A stretch of 24,470 nucleotides of DNA from Lachnospiraceae bacterium (GCA_017464645.1 JAFTZF010000029.1:1-24470); one strand, 5' to 3'. Numbered from the stretch's first letter, positions 9,341-16,824 are shown. The notes: a model not told the origin generated them from the letters alone. Numbers and translations: made by a program.

Positions 9341-10189
9341 TTATACCGCGATGGGAATATCCTTTACCTGGGGTCCTGCCTGATAATCCTCCACCCACAG
9401 ATCGTCTGTGGTAAACTGATAGAAATCCTTTACTTCCGGATTTAAGGTTACCTTGGGCGCCGGATATGTCTCTCTGGAAATCAATTCTTTGATAATGTCC
9501 ACATGGCGGTCATAAATGTGAGCATCTGCGATCACATGCACCAGCTCGCCGGGGATCATATCCACGCACTGGGCCACCATCATGAGTAAAATGGCATACT
9601 GGCATACATTCCAGTTATTGGCCGCCAGCACATCCTGAGACCGCTGATTTAAGATCATATTCAGGGTCAGCTTGTCCTCTCCCTTCTGCTGGGTCACATT
9701 GTAGGTGACGCCGTATGCACAGGGGTACAGATGCATCTCGCTCAGATCCGCAAACACATAGGTATTTGTCATGATCCGGCGGCTGAAGGGATTGTTTTTC
9801 AGGTCATAGAGCACCCGGTCCATCTGGTCCATCATGCCCTCTTTATACTGGCTCTTTACGCCAATCTGATATCCGTAAGCCTTGCCGATACTGCCGGTCT
9901 CATCTGCCCACTCGTCCCATACATGGGGCTTCAGGTCATGAATGTTGTTGGATTTTCTCTGATAGATCCACAGGATCTCATCCATACAGCTCTTAAGGCC
10001 GGTCTTTCGCAGGGTCAGAGCCGGAAATTCCTTGCGCAGATCGTAGCGGTTTACCACGCCGAACCGCTTGATGGTATAAGCGGGAGTTCCATCCTCCCAG
10101 CGGGGGCGCACCTTTTCACCTTCGGTACTGCTTCCGTTCTCCAAAATATCCCGGCACATATTCACAAACAATGTATCTGCGTAACTCAT
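9341..10189 (-). CDS. thyA: Thymidylate synthase (ThyA)
   Basis: ThyA methylates dUMP to dTMP using methylene-tetrahydrofolate, releasing dihydrofolate that the neighbouring folA product recycles. The product is 282 residues. The nucleophile is Cys157 in LYPCAYGVTYNV; the widespread PCH motif is PCA here. NQRSQDVLAANNWNVCQYA (about 181-199) contains the phosphate-binding Arg183 and the pyrimidine-recognising Asn194, and DAHIYDRHVDIIKELISRE (about 222-240) is the conserved C-terminal helix region. An Asn at the dUMP-discriminating site argues for dUMP rather than dCMP. As I recall, the YPCAY form is common to clostridial ThyA. AAGGAG is 11 nt upstream. A three-codon ORF (ATG AAT ACA TGA) ends on the start codon. 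It follows the HerA-like gene by 27 nt. Confidence 0.96.
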   Translation of the reverse strand: MSYADTLFVNMCRDILENGSSTEGEKVRPRWEDGTPAYTIKRFGVVNRYDLRKEFPALTLRKTGLKSCMDEILWIYQRKSNNIHDLKPHVWDEWADETGSIGKAYGYQIGVKSQYKEGMMDQMDRVLYDLKNNPFSRRIMTNTYVFADLSEMHLYPCAYGVTYNVTQQKGEDKLTLNMILNQRSQDVLAANNWNVCQYAILLMMVAQCVDMIPGELVHVIADAHIYDRHVDIIKELISRETYPAPKVTLNPEVKDFYQFTTDDLWVEDYQAGPQVKDIPIAV

Positions 10190-10216
10190 GTATTCATGCT
10201 CTCCTTTACCATACTA

Positions 10217-10726
10217 CTATTTTAACAGATTTCCCAAAATACCTCTGGCCAGGCTTCCGCCTGCGCTGCTGGCTGCGCTTCCAAACAGATTGGTAAAGAA
10301 TTTCCCTCCGCCAATCTTCTTATCCAGCTCTTTGCCCAGACTCTTACCTGCCTCTCTGGCCACGCTGCGGCCTACGGAAGCACTTGCATTGGTCACTGCC
10401 CGTTCTACCACAGAGGTCTTTTGTTTCTTTTTCTTCTCTGCTTCCTTCTGAGCAGCCTTTTCCTGTGCCTCCCGGGCTTTTAAAGCAGCTTTTTCCTGTG
10501 CTTCCTTCTCTTCCTCCAGCAGGTCTCTCTGACGGGCTAATTCCGCCTCCTCTGCGTCCACCATAGCCTTTTCATTCAGCATCTCATAGGCAGACTCCCG
10601 GTCCAATACCCGGTTGTATTTCAGATACAGGGGACTGTTTTGAATCTCCCTGTCCACCTCCTCATCACTGGCCACACCCATATAGCTTCTGGGGGGCAGC
10701 ACATAGGCTCTGCACACCCTCTTCAT
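10217..10726 (-). pseudogene. C-terminal part of a frameshifted HerA-like ATPase (DUF853/YjgR family)
   Basis: This reading frame continues the ATPase gene that starts at 11834 but is out of phase with it. Its first residues, [13 protein letters not shown], match the segment that in intact YjgR-type proteins follows SFLDEEG, and KYNRVLDRESAYEML corresponds to the conserved family motif near the C terminus. It then has a Glu/Lys/Ala-rich probable coiled coil (about 55-105) and a Gly/Ala-rich amphipathic tail ending GGSLARGILGNLLK, as in this family. The ATG at 10726 has no close Shine-Dalgarno sequence and lies inside the upstream frame, so independent translation is unlikely. The phase change falls at about 10712-10715. 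It is best read as the 3' fragment of one broken or shifted gene. Confidence 0.75.
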
Positions 10727-11834
10727 CCAGGAAGGAGATCAGGGCCTCACCGGTTCCCAGCTGTCCCAAAACCTCTTCCGCATCAAAATCCGGATTGATG
10801 CGGAAGGACTGAGCCGCAGCCCGCACTGCCTTCTGATCCTTGGGCGTGTACGCACGCAGGGCATGCTGTACTTTATTTCCCAGCTGGGACAATACACTGT
10901 CAGGAATATCCGTAGGCAGCTGGGTTACGAAATAAATACCCACGCCCTTGGAACGGATCAATTTTACGATCTGCTCGATCTTCTGCAGCAGCACCTTGGG
11001 AACATCCGAAAACAGCAGATGGGCCTCATCAAAGAAGAAAATCATACGGGGCTTTTCCAAATCGCCTGCCTCCGGCAGATTCTCATAAACCTCTGCCAGC
11101 ATCCACAACAGGAAGGTGGAGTACAGCATGGGATTCTGGTACAGCTCCACACAGTTTAATACATTGATATATCCTCGGCTCTGCTGATCTGTCATCATCC
11201 AATCAAAAATGTCCAGAGCAGGCTCTCCAAAGAACAGGTCCGCGCCCTGCTCTTCAAGCCGCAGCAGTGCCCTCTGAATGGCTCCGATGCTGGCTGTGGT
11301 AATATTACCATACTCGGTCTTAAAATCAGCTGCATTGTCACCCACATAGCGAACCATGGCTTTCAAATCCTTCAGATCCAACAGCAGCCAGCCGTTGTCA
11401 TCTGCGATCTTAAAGATAATGGTCATAATACCGGTCTGGGTGGGATTCAAGTCCAACAGACGGGACAAAAGATCCGGTCCCAGATCAGAAACGGTAGCCC
11501 GCACCGGGTGGCCCTTCTTCCCAAACACATCAAAATACCGCACCGGATAATCTGTATAGGTAAAACCCTGGATCCCCAGCTTGTTCAGCCGCTTGTCCAG
11601 ACTCTCCGTCTGCTCGCCCGCCTTGCACAGTCCTGACAGATCACCTTTAATATCCGCCAGAAACACGGGGACACCCATATCGCTGAAGGACTCTGCCATG
11701 ACCTTTAAGGTGACGGTCTTACCGGTTCCCGTGGCTCCCGCAATCAGTCCATGACGGTTGCACATCTTGGGCACCATGCAAACTTTATCTTCATTTTTTC
11801 CAATCCACAATTTATGCTCTTCCTGTAAATACAT
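10665..11834 (-). CDS. HerA-like / DUF853 (YjgR-type) ATPase, N-terminal part of a frameshifted gene
   Basis: This encodes a P-loop ATPase of the HerA/FtsK superfamily, DUF853 branch (E. coli YjgR). Such proteins are annotated as bipolar-helicase-like; their substrate is not established. Walker A GATGTGKT is at residues 33-40, [12 protein letters not shown] near 58-69 is typical of the family, and Walker [10 protein letters not shown] has Asp269 and Glu270. [17 protein letters not shown] (about 321-337) is another family signature. The 389-residue frame follows the family up to SFLDEEG (about 367-373) and then runs 16 unrelated residues to a stop, while the expected continuation is in another frame at 10217-10726. 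It is the first gene of the probable thyA-folA-ftsW-ispG-polC operon. A promoter lies at 11868-11897, and TGAGGTG about 8 nt upstream is a modest ribosome site. Frameshift, assembly error and true truncation cannot be separated here. Confidence 0.88.
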   Translation of the reverse strand: MYLQEEHKLWIGKNEDKVCMVPKMCNRHGLIAGATGTGKTVTLKVMAESFSDMGVPVFLADIKGDLSGLCKAGEQTESLDKRLNKLGIQGFTYTDYPVRYFDVFGKKGHPVRATVSDLGPDLLSRLLDLNPTQTGIMTIIFKIADDNGWLLLDLKDLKAMVRYVGDNAADFKTEYGNITTASIGAIQRALLRLEEQGADLFFGEPALDIFDWMMTDQQSRGYINVLNCVELYQNPMLYSTFLLWMLAEVYENLPEAGDLEKPRMIFFFDEAHLLFSDVPKVLLQKIEQIVKLIRSKGVGIYFVTQLPTDIPDSVLSQLGNKVQHALRAYTPKDQKAVRAAAQSFRINPDFDAEEVLGQLGTGEALISFLDEEGVQSLCAAPQKLYGCGQ

Positions 11835-11867
11835 GGGTACACCTCACTCATTTTATTCACTATGTCT

Positions 11868-11897
11868 AGTATACTTCCTTTGGTGCGTCTTTGGCAA
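11868..11897 (-). promoter_or_regulatory. Promoter of the HerA-like/thyA/folA/ftsW/ispG/polC operon
   Basis: On the minus strand TTGCCA (11892-11897) and TATACT (11868-11873) are separated by 18 nt, each matching five of six consensus bases. It lies about 35 nt upstream of the HerA-like start codon and immediately downstream of the ferredoxin terminator, which supports it as the operon promoter. Confidence 0.6.
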
Positions 11898-11921
11898 TAC
11901 TCTTTGCAAAATTGTCCGAAG

Positions 11922-11955
11922 AAAAACGGCCCTGCGCTTTTCCTGGCGCGGGCCG
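11922..11955 (-). terminator. Rho-independent terminator of the ferredoxin gene
   Basis: In minus-strand sense CGGCCCGCGC is followed by a short A-rich loop, then GCGCAGGGCCG and TTTTTC. The stem is GC-rich with one bulged A, and the T run follows directly. It lies 15 nt after the ferredoxin stop codon. Confidence 0.85.
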
Positions 11956-11969
11956 CTTACTTTTAAAAT

Positions 11970-12353
11970 TTAGTTCTCTACGATTTCCAGAACTTCCATA
12001 GGACAGGCTTTTACACAGATGCCGCAAGCAGTACACTTGGAAGCAGCAGGCTTGTCCTCTGCCTTGATCATCAGGCCGAAGGGACAGGCTTCTACGCACT
12101 TGCCACAGCCGGTACACAGCTTTTTATTTACCATGTATACACCCTTTGCATTCTGGGTAATAGCTCCTGCCTCACAAGCCTCTGCACACTTACCGCACTG
12201 AGGACAGGCCAGGGGACGAACGGATTTCTTCTCTACGATCTGAATGCAGGATTTATCCGGATGAAACTCTTTATAATAAGCCTCGGAACAGGCCCTTACA
12301 CATTCCAGACATGCCATACAGGTAGATCCTTTTTTAACCATCAGTTTTTTCAT
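11970..12353 (-). CDS. Ferredoxin-like protein with four [4Fe-4S] motifs
   Basis: This is a small soluble electron-transfer protein of 127 residues with four complete CxxCxxCxxxC motifs at Cys12/15/18/22, Cys50/53/56/60, Cys80/83/86/90 and Cys107/110/113/117, plus one extra Cys36. The last two are followed by Pro, as in classical 2[4Fe-4S] ferredoxins; the first two end in CS and CE. It resembles the electron-transfer subunits of oxidoreductases (HycB/CooF-like architecture), but no catalytic subunit is adjacent and it has its own promoter and terminator, so it is transcribed alone. The redox partner is unknown. GGAGG lies 8 nt before the ATG. No signal peptide is seen, so it acts in the cytoplasm. 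Confidence 0.9.
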   Translation of the reverse strand: MKKLMVKKGSTCMACLECVRACSEAYYKEFHPDKSCIQIVEKKSVRPLACPQCGKCAEACEAGAITQNAKGVYMVNKKLCTGCGKCVEACPFGLMIKAEDKPAASKCTACGICVKACPMEVLEIVEN

Positions 12354-12391
12354 CTTAATTTCCTCCGAGTAGTGAACTTTATATATGAATC

Positions 12392-12420
12392 AGTGTACCA
12401 TCAAAAGACAATTTTCTCAA
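12392..12420 (-). promoter_or_regulatory. Ferredoxin promoter with flanking inverted repeat
   Basis: On the minus strand TTGAGA (12415-12420), a 17-nt spacer and TACACT (12392-12397) form a plausible sigma-A promoter about 40 nt before the start codon. An inverted repeat AAAAGAC / GTCTTTT (12403-12409 and 12421-12427, 11 nt apart) brackets the -35 element and could be an operator. Confidence 0.55.
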
Positions 12421-12443
12421 GTCTTTTGTCGAAATATGCATCA

Positions 12444-12474
12444 AAAAAGGACAAGCAAGCAACTTGTCCTTTTT
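12444..12474 (-). terminator. Terminator downstream of tRNA-Gly
   Basis: A perfect 12-bp stem, AAAAAGGACAAG / CTTGTCCTTTTT, with a 7-nt loop lies 12 nt after the tRNA 3' end. Runs of A on one side and T on the other make it usable in both directions, although only the minus-strand tRNA is near. Confidence 0.85.
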
Positions 12475-12486
12475 GAGCAATAAAAA

Positions 12487-12558
12487 AGCACGAGACGGGA
12501 TTCGAACCCGCGACCCTCGCCTTGGCAAGGCGATACTCCACCACTGAGCCACTCGTGC
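12487..12558 (-). tRNA. tRNA-Gly (anticodon GCC)
   Basis: A full cloverleaf folds on the minus strand: acceptor GCACGAG / CTCGTGC, D stem GCTC / GAGT, anticodon stem TCGCC / GGCGA with loop TTGCCAA giving anticodon GCC, a 5-nt variable region, and T stem GCGGG / CCCGT with loop TTCGAAT. The length is 72 nt to the discriminator U. CCA is not encoded; the next bases are T. It has its own promoter and terminator and stands alone between the ABC cluster and the ferredoxin gene. Confidence 0.96.
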
Positions 12559-12600
12559 AAATGTATCATTTTTTGTCGCCAGTCATCAGCGACATGTATT

Positions 12601-12629
12601 ATAATACATGATACATTTTCATTTGTCAA
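12601..12629 (-). promoter_or_regulatory. tRNA-Gly promoter overlapping a palindrome
   Basis: On the minus strand a perfect TTGACA (12624-12629), a 17-nt spacer and TATTAT (12601-12606) form a strong promoter. The -10 lies inside an 18-bp perfect palindrome, CATGTATTATAATACATG (12593-12610). The leader before the tRNA is about 35 nt and contains a GTCGC / GCGAC hairpin (12575-12593). Confidence 0.75.
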
Positions 12630-12655
12630 CCACTTTTTTTACTTTTTTCCGGAAT

Positions 12656-12685
12656 AAAAATGACCCCTGGATAGAGGCCATTTTT
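12656..12685 (-). terminator. Terminator of the ABC/Ig-like/TraX gene cluster
   Basis: In minus-strand sense AAAAATGGCCTCT, loop ATCC, AGGGGTCATTTTT form a 13-bp stem with two G-U pairs and a terminal T run. It lies 3 nt after the stop of the 82-residue gene, so the cluster ends there, upstream of the tRNA promoter. Confidence 0.8.
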
Positions 12686-12688
12686 GCA

Positions 12689-12937
12689 CTACCATTCCTT
12701 CATCAGCTCCAGCAGTTCTGTCTCATAATCCCCCAGGATCTCTTCCTGCTTTCCGCCGTGGCGCAGATTGGTCTCCACGCCCCAGCCGTCTTCTGCAAAC
12801 TCCCAGATATGATAGGGAACACCCCGATACTCAAAATCAATGCTTCCGCAGCCATCCTCTTCACAATAGCTGTAATTCCAGCCCTTTTCCGCCAGGAACT
12901 GCTGTACTTTCTGTAGACGTCCTGTATACTCCTGCAT
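12689..12937 (-). CDS. Small conserved protein of unknown function (82 aa)
   Basis: The product is a small acidic protein without signal peptide or membrane segment. Its centre EEDGCGSIDFEYRGVPYHIWEF resembles a family of short proteins I associate with Lachnospiraceae, for which I know no established function. It is rich in Trp, Glu and Gly and looks like a single compact alpha/beta domain. GAGGAG lies 9 nt before the ATG and a terminator follows 3 nt after the stop. It begins 21 nt after the ABC permease stop, so it is the last gene of that transcript, but that position does not prove a role in transport. Confidence 0.75.
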   Translation of the reverse strand: MQEYTGRLQKVQQFLAEKGWNYSYCEEDGCGSIDFEYRGVPYHIWEFAEDGWGVETNLRHGGKQEEILGDYETELLELMKEW

Positions 12938-12958
12938 GCTGCGATACTCCTCTTTCTT

Positions 12959-14332
12959 TTATTCGTTGCGGATGGCCGCCAGGGGGCTTAAACGCATGGC
13001 CCGCAGTGCCGGAAGCAGGCCCGACAAGATACCTACTACCATGGCAAAAAACAATGCCAACAGCGACAGCCAGAGCGGAATATAGGAAATTCCCGAACTG
13101 TCCTGCGCATACATACCCTGTGTAAACATATTGATGATCGCGGAGATCCCGTAGCTGAGCATAAGACCTATGGCTCCGCCGATGAGTCCGATAAAAGCCG
13201 CCTCTGCCAAAAACATATTTCGAATCTTGGACAGGCCGCAGCCAAGCACCTTCATGATACCGATTTCCTTGGTCCGCTCATAGATGGACATCATCATGGT
13301 ATTGGCTATACCGATGGCTGCCACAAACAGAGATACTGCACCAATGCCGCCCAGCGCCGCCTGAATGGATCGGGACTGCTCCCGCATCTGATTTACCCAT
13401 TCAATATTGCTGTAGGTCGTATAGCCCATGCCCTGAATGACCTTCTGGACCTCTTCCATATACTTCATATCCGTCACTTTTACATTGGCCTGATTGTAGT
13501 AAATCTCCTTGTAAGGCTTTCCTGCCTTGGTGGTGGGCTGGCCGGGAATGACTTTTCCCTTGAAAACCTTCTGCATCTGCGCTTTTAAGGCATCCACATT
13601 GCAATATACATTCCAGCTGCCTTCCCCGCTATAGTCATCGGGTCCGCCTGCCATGACACCGGACGACTCCACCATATATTTTTTCGGAGCAGCAATAGGG
13701 TTGCCGCTTTCATCGGTTCCGCCCCATTTGGAATTCCAGTAAGCATCCGTATCAAAAATCACAAACATGGGCTCCATGAAGTCCACATCCGGCACTTCTC
13801 CTGTTTCCCAGTAAGGATATTGATTGGTCTTGGCATTATAAAAATCCGCTATCACTGCATTCCCATAGAAAAACTTCAATTCTGCATCTGACACAGGAAG
13901 CTCACTTCCTGCAGTCAGTTCCATATTCATCTCCTCCAATGCCTGAGGCGTAGTTCCTATCAGATTGATACTGCCCTCCCAAACGCCCTGACGAACAATT
14001 GCATTGGTCTGCAGCAGGGGAGCAACGGATTCCACGTAATCCAATTGTGACAGCATTTCAATGGTTTCATCACTGATCCGCAGCGGCTCTTCATCTCCGC
14101 TGCCAGTCTCTCCGTAATAATATCCGCTATCACTGCTGTACACATTGATGGTGGTAAGGCCGCCATACTGCTCTACCTGCTCCATCTGGGCCCGGTCCAG
14201 GCCCAGACCCAGAGAGATCATTACCACAATAGAAGCTGTACCGATCACCACGCCCAGGATTGTCAATATGGTTCGCACTTTTCTGCGCCACAAACTACTG
14301 ATGCTCATGCCGAGCAAATCCCGAAACTTCAT
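12959..14332 (-). CDS. ABC transporter permease, MacB/FtsX type
   Basis: This is the membrane subunit of a type VII (MacB/LolCDE-like) ABC system, which works by mechanotransmission rather than by a pore. The 457-residue product has TM1 at about 18-42 after a cytoplasmic RRKVRT segment, a large extracytoplasmic MacB-PCD-like domain (about 43-320), and three C-terminal TMs (about 322-345, 374-396, 416-438). SIYERTKEIGIMKVLGC after TM2 and the C-terminal ALRAMRLSPLAAIRNE are typical family signatures. GAAGGAG lies 6 nt before the ATG. It follows the exported Ig-like protein by 24 nt and pairs with the ATPase at 16087-16812. The external domain is rich in Tyr, Gly and Ser near its start, and its substrate cannot be predicted. 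Confidence 0.93.
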   Translation of the reverse strand: MKFRDLLGMSISSLWRRKVRTILTILGVVIGTASIVVMISLGLGLDRAQMEQVEQYGGLTTINVYSSDSGYYYGETGSGDEEPLRISDETIEMLSQLDYVESVAPLLQTNAIVRQGVWEGSINLIGTTPQALEEMNMELTAGSELPVSDAELKFFYGNAVIADFYNAKTNQYPYWETGEVPDVDFMEPMFVIFDTDAYWNSKWGGTDESGNPIAAPKKYMVESSGVMAGGPDDYSGEGSWNVYCNVDALKAQMQKVFKGKVIPGQPTTKAGKPYKEIYYNQANVKVTDMKYMEEVQKVIQGMGYTTYSNIEWVNQMREQSRSIQAALGGIGAVSLFVAAIGIANTMMMSIYERTKEIGIMKVLGCGLSKIRNMFLAEAAFIGLIGGAIGLMLSYGISAIINMFTQGMYAQDSSGISYIPLWLSLLALFFAMVVGILSGLLPALRAMRLSPLAAIRNE

Positions 14333-14356
14333 GCTTTACTCCTTCTCGTCTATGTT

Positions 14357-16090
14357 CTAGTCGCGAAACAGATCCTCATCATCAAAAAGCGCCTCTTCTT
14401 CCTTTGCGGCTTTCTTCTTTTTTCTGCGAATCAGGATCACAGCCGTCACACCTGCTGCCAGAACCAGCACCACAACAAGGATGATGACCCATGCAGATCC
14501 TCCTGAAGAAGGTTCCTCTCCCATCATCATCATTTCATCCTCAAACATCATATCATCAAAATAGGGCTCGCTGACAAAAAGAGTCATTTCTTCCTCAATA
14601 GTGGTGACTTCGCCAGCCTCATCTTCAAAAGTGATGAGGATCTTTACGATTCCTTCATCCATAGTAGCTGCCTGGCCTGTTACATACAGATCCACGTTTC
14701 CTGTGGCGCCCGGTGCAATATTGCCCAGATATGCTTCTCCGCCGGTGACGGAATCTGCCTGCAGCTTCACATTGGTGTTATAGAGCTGGGTCTTGCCGAT
14801 ATTGTAAATACTGAACATGACATTTGCCTCAGAACCCACTTCAATGGTTTCCGGCATCACTTCAACATTACTGATGTCCACCCGGGCCTCCTGGCGAACC
14901 GGAATGGATACACTGGCTGTATTACTGTAAGAATTTACATTTTCGTCCTCATATTCCATAGATACGTTTACCACGTAAGGCTTCTGGGACAGATCAGAGC
15001 GGGCTTCCAGCTCCATGCTGATATTCTTGGTTCTGCCTGCGGAAATGCTGTCCACAAAAATGGTGCTGGAACCGGAGGTGGGCAGAAATGCCGCTGCCAC
15101 ATAATTGGTATCTGTGCTCTCGCTGGCTGCCTCCAGCTCAAACAGAATATTTTTTACCGCAGTGGATTTGGAGGTGTTCTGCATATGTAAGGTCAGGGTA
15201 AAGGTCTCTCCTGCCCGAACCACTTCCGGGTCAGTGGAAAAGCCTGTTACAATGACTCTGGGGGTAGAGGTGGTTCCTGTGGAGGAAGTCCCCGTAGTAC
15301 CTGTGACTTTCACATAGGTTTCCAGCGTCTTTGTCTCTACCGTATTATCGGAATTTCGATAGGTCACCTGCCATGCCAGCTTCACATAGCCGCTGGGTGC
15401 ATCCTTTCTGGTCTTGAAAATCCAGGTGAGCTCTCTTCTGCGCTCCATGTCGCTGCCGCCGCTGCGTGTACCCGGCAGATCTTCTGCGGTCTGGGTATAA
15501 TTGGAGGTTTCGATCTCAAAGGGCCACTCTGCCGCACTGTTGCTGATAACAGGTGTCACTACTGCATCCCACACCATATCTTCACCCATATTTACCAGGG
15601 GAAGCACCACGCTTACATACTCGCCTGCTTTGGCAATGGGAGTCACCCAGCTGCCGCCCACCATGACATTACTGTCACTGGGGCCGGCCTCTTCCTCTTC
15701 TGCGGCCCAGCTTTCAATCTCTCCCTTCAGCAGGGTAAGTATGGTTTCCACACCAGCCTCGTCCATCTGGGCCAATTTGCCGCCTACGGGCTTTGCCGCG
15801 TCCAATTCACCAATATAGGCTTTCAGACGTGCTTCTGCCGCCTCTTTATTTCCTGCATCTTCAATCTTATCCTGGTAGATCACATAATGATTCAGGATCT
15901 CTGTTTTGGCCTTGGCTTTCAGAGCCGCCAGTTCTTCCTCTGTCAGTTCTTTATCTTCTATCTCTATGATGTTTTCGGGGCTGCTGGCCTTTGCCATCAA
16001 TGCACCGCCGGACAAATCCACAGCCGGAATTGCCAGCATGGTGCACAAAGCAAGTAACAATCCTTTTTTTACAAATGAATACTTTCTCAT
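14357..16090 (-). CDS. Exported membrane-anchored protein with Ig-like (CARDB/NEW3-like) repeats
   Basis: The 577-residue protein begins with a Sec signal peptide (basic 2-9, hydrophobic 10-31, likely cleavage after Ala35), then a charged helical region (about 36-135), a first beta-rich domain (about 140-263), a Thr/Ser/Gly linker (about 263-277) and two beta-sandwich-like segments (about 278-400 and 401-507) of the CARDB or COG1361 S-layer-like kind. An acidic Met-rich stretch (508-527) precedes one TM (about 532-554), KKKK and an acidic cytoplasmic tail. There is no LPxTG motif, so anchoring is by the TM. Its ATG overlaps the ATPase stop (ATGA, 16087-16090) and GAGGAGGG lies 9 nt upstream. 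Placement between ATPase and permease suggests it is a dedicated extracytoplasmic partner, perhaps playing the role MacA plays for MacB. That role is inference. Confidence 0.82.
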   Translation of the reverse strand: MRKYSFVKKGLLLALCTMLAIPAVDLSGGALMAKASSPENIIEIEDKELTEEELAALKAKAKTEILNHYVIYQDKIEDAGNKEAAEARLKAYIGELDAAKPVGGKLAQMDEAGVETILTLLKGEIESWAAEEEEAGPSDSNVMVGGSWVTPIAKAGEYVSVVLPLVNMGEDMVWDAVVTPVISNSAAEWPFEIETSNYTQTAEDLPGTRSGGSDMERRRELTWIFKTRKDAPSGYVKLAWQVTYRNSDNTVETKTLETYVKVTGTTGTSSTGTTSTPRVIVTGFSTDPEVVRAGETFTLTLHMQNTSKSTAVKNILFELEAASESTDTNYVAAAFLPTSGSSTIFVDSISAGRTKNISMELEARSDLSQKPYVVNVSMEYEDENVNSYSNTASVSIPVRQEARVDISNVEVMPETIEVGSEANVMFSIYNIGKTQLYNTNVKLQADSVTGGEAYLGNIAPGATGNVDLYVTGQAATMDEGIVKILITFEDEAGEVTTIEEEMTLFVSEPYFDDMMFEDEMMMMGEEPSSGGSAWVIILVVVLVLAAGVTAVILIRRKKKKAAKEEEALFDDEDLFRD

Positions 16091-16812
16091 AAAATTTCGC
16101 CCTCCTCTTTACTGGTGTTATCTTCTATTTTTACAATTTTACCATCAATAATGTGAAAAATCCGGTCCGCAAAGCCGGCCAGATGATTGTCATGGGTAAC
16201 CATCACCAAAGTCTGATTCTGTTCACGCACAATATTTTTCATAAGGCGCATGACCTCTGCCGACGTGTTGGAGTCCAGATTTCCCGTGGGCTCATCCGCA
16301 AAGATGATCTCCGGATCCACCACCAGCGCTCTGGCTACGCCCACCCTCTGCTGCTGTCCGCCGGACATCTCATTGGGCTTATGGTTTTTGTGTTTCGTCA
16401 GCCCCACCAGATCCAGCATCTGATCCGCCTTGGCCAGCCGCTCCTTCTTGGATGTGCCCCGGAAAGTCAGAGGCAGGGCCACATTTTCTCTGGCATTCAT
16501 GGTACCCAGGAGATTGAAGGACTGAAAAACAAATCCCACATGCTCCCGGCGAAACTGAACCAGTTGATTTTCATTCATCTCTTCCAGATGCTTTCCCCCA
16601 ATGATAACCTGACCCTTTGTGGGCTTTTCCAATCCTGCCAGCATATTCAGCATGGTGGATTTGCCGGATCCGGATGTTCCCACAATGGCACAGAATTCTC
16701 CTCTGTAAATGGTCAGATCCACTCCGTTTAAAGCACGTACCTTACTGTCTCCCACCCGGTAAATCTTGTATAGATCCTTCACCCGGATGACAGCTTCTCT
16801 TCCCTGCTCCAT
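16087..16812 (-). CDS. ABC transporter ATP-binding protein, MacB/LolD type
   Basis: This is the cytoplasmic ATPase of the transporter formed with the permease at 12959-14332. The 241-residue product contains all ABC motifs: Walker A GTSGSGKS (45-52), Q-loop Gln97, signature MSGGQQQRVGVARAL (149-163), Walker B IIFADE with Glu174, D-loop NLDS and switch His207 in VTHDNH. FRREHVGFVFQSFNLLGTMNARENV around 87-111 is typical of the MacB/LolD/FtsE branch. AAAGGAGG lies 6 nt before the ATG. It follows the TraX-like gene by 12 nt and overlaps the exported Ig-like gene by 4 nt, so the order ATPase, exported protein, permease is tightly coupled. Confidence 0.96.
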   Translation of the reverse strand: MEQGREAVIRVKDLYKIYRVGDSKVRALNGVDLTIYRGEFCAIVGTSGSGKSTMLNMLAGLEKPTKGQVIIGGKHLEEMNENQLVQFRREHVGFVFQSFNLLGTMNARENVALPLTFRGTSKKERLAKADQMLDLVGLTKHKNHKPNEMSGGQQQRVGVARALVVDPEIIFADEPTGNLDSNTSAEVMRLMKNIVREQNQTLVMVTHDNHLAGFADRIFHIIDGKIVKIEDNTSKEEGEIL

Positions 16813-16824
16813 AGGCTTCCTCCT

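Noticed and set aside
9341..10189. PCA instead of PCH at the ThyA active site as a sign of changed substrate
   Set aside because: Asn194, which selects dUMP over dCMP, is kept, and the LYPCAY form fits the clostridial ThyA subtype as I know it.
12487..12558. tRNA-Gly as a phage or island attachment site
   Set aside because: No integrase, no direct repeat of the tRNA 3' end in the window and no foreign-looking genes next to it.
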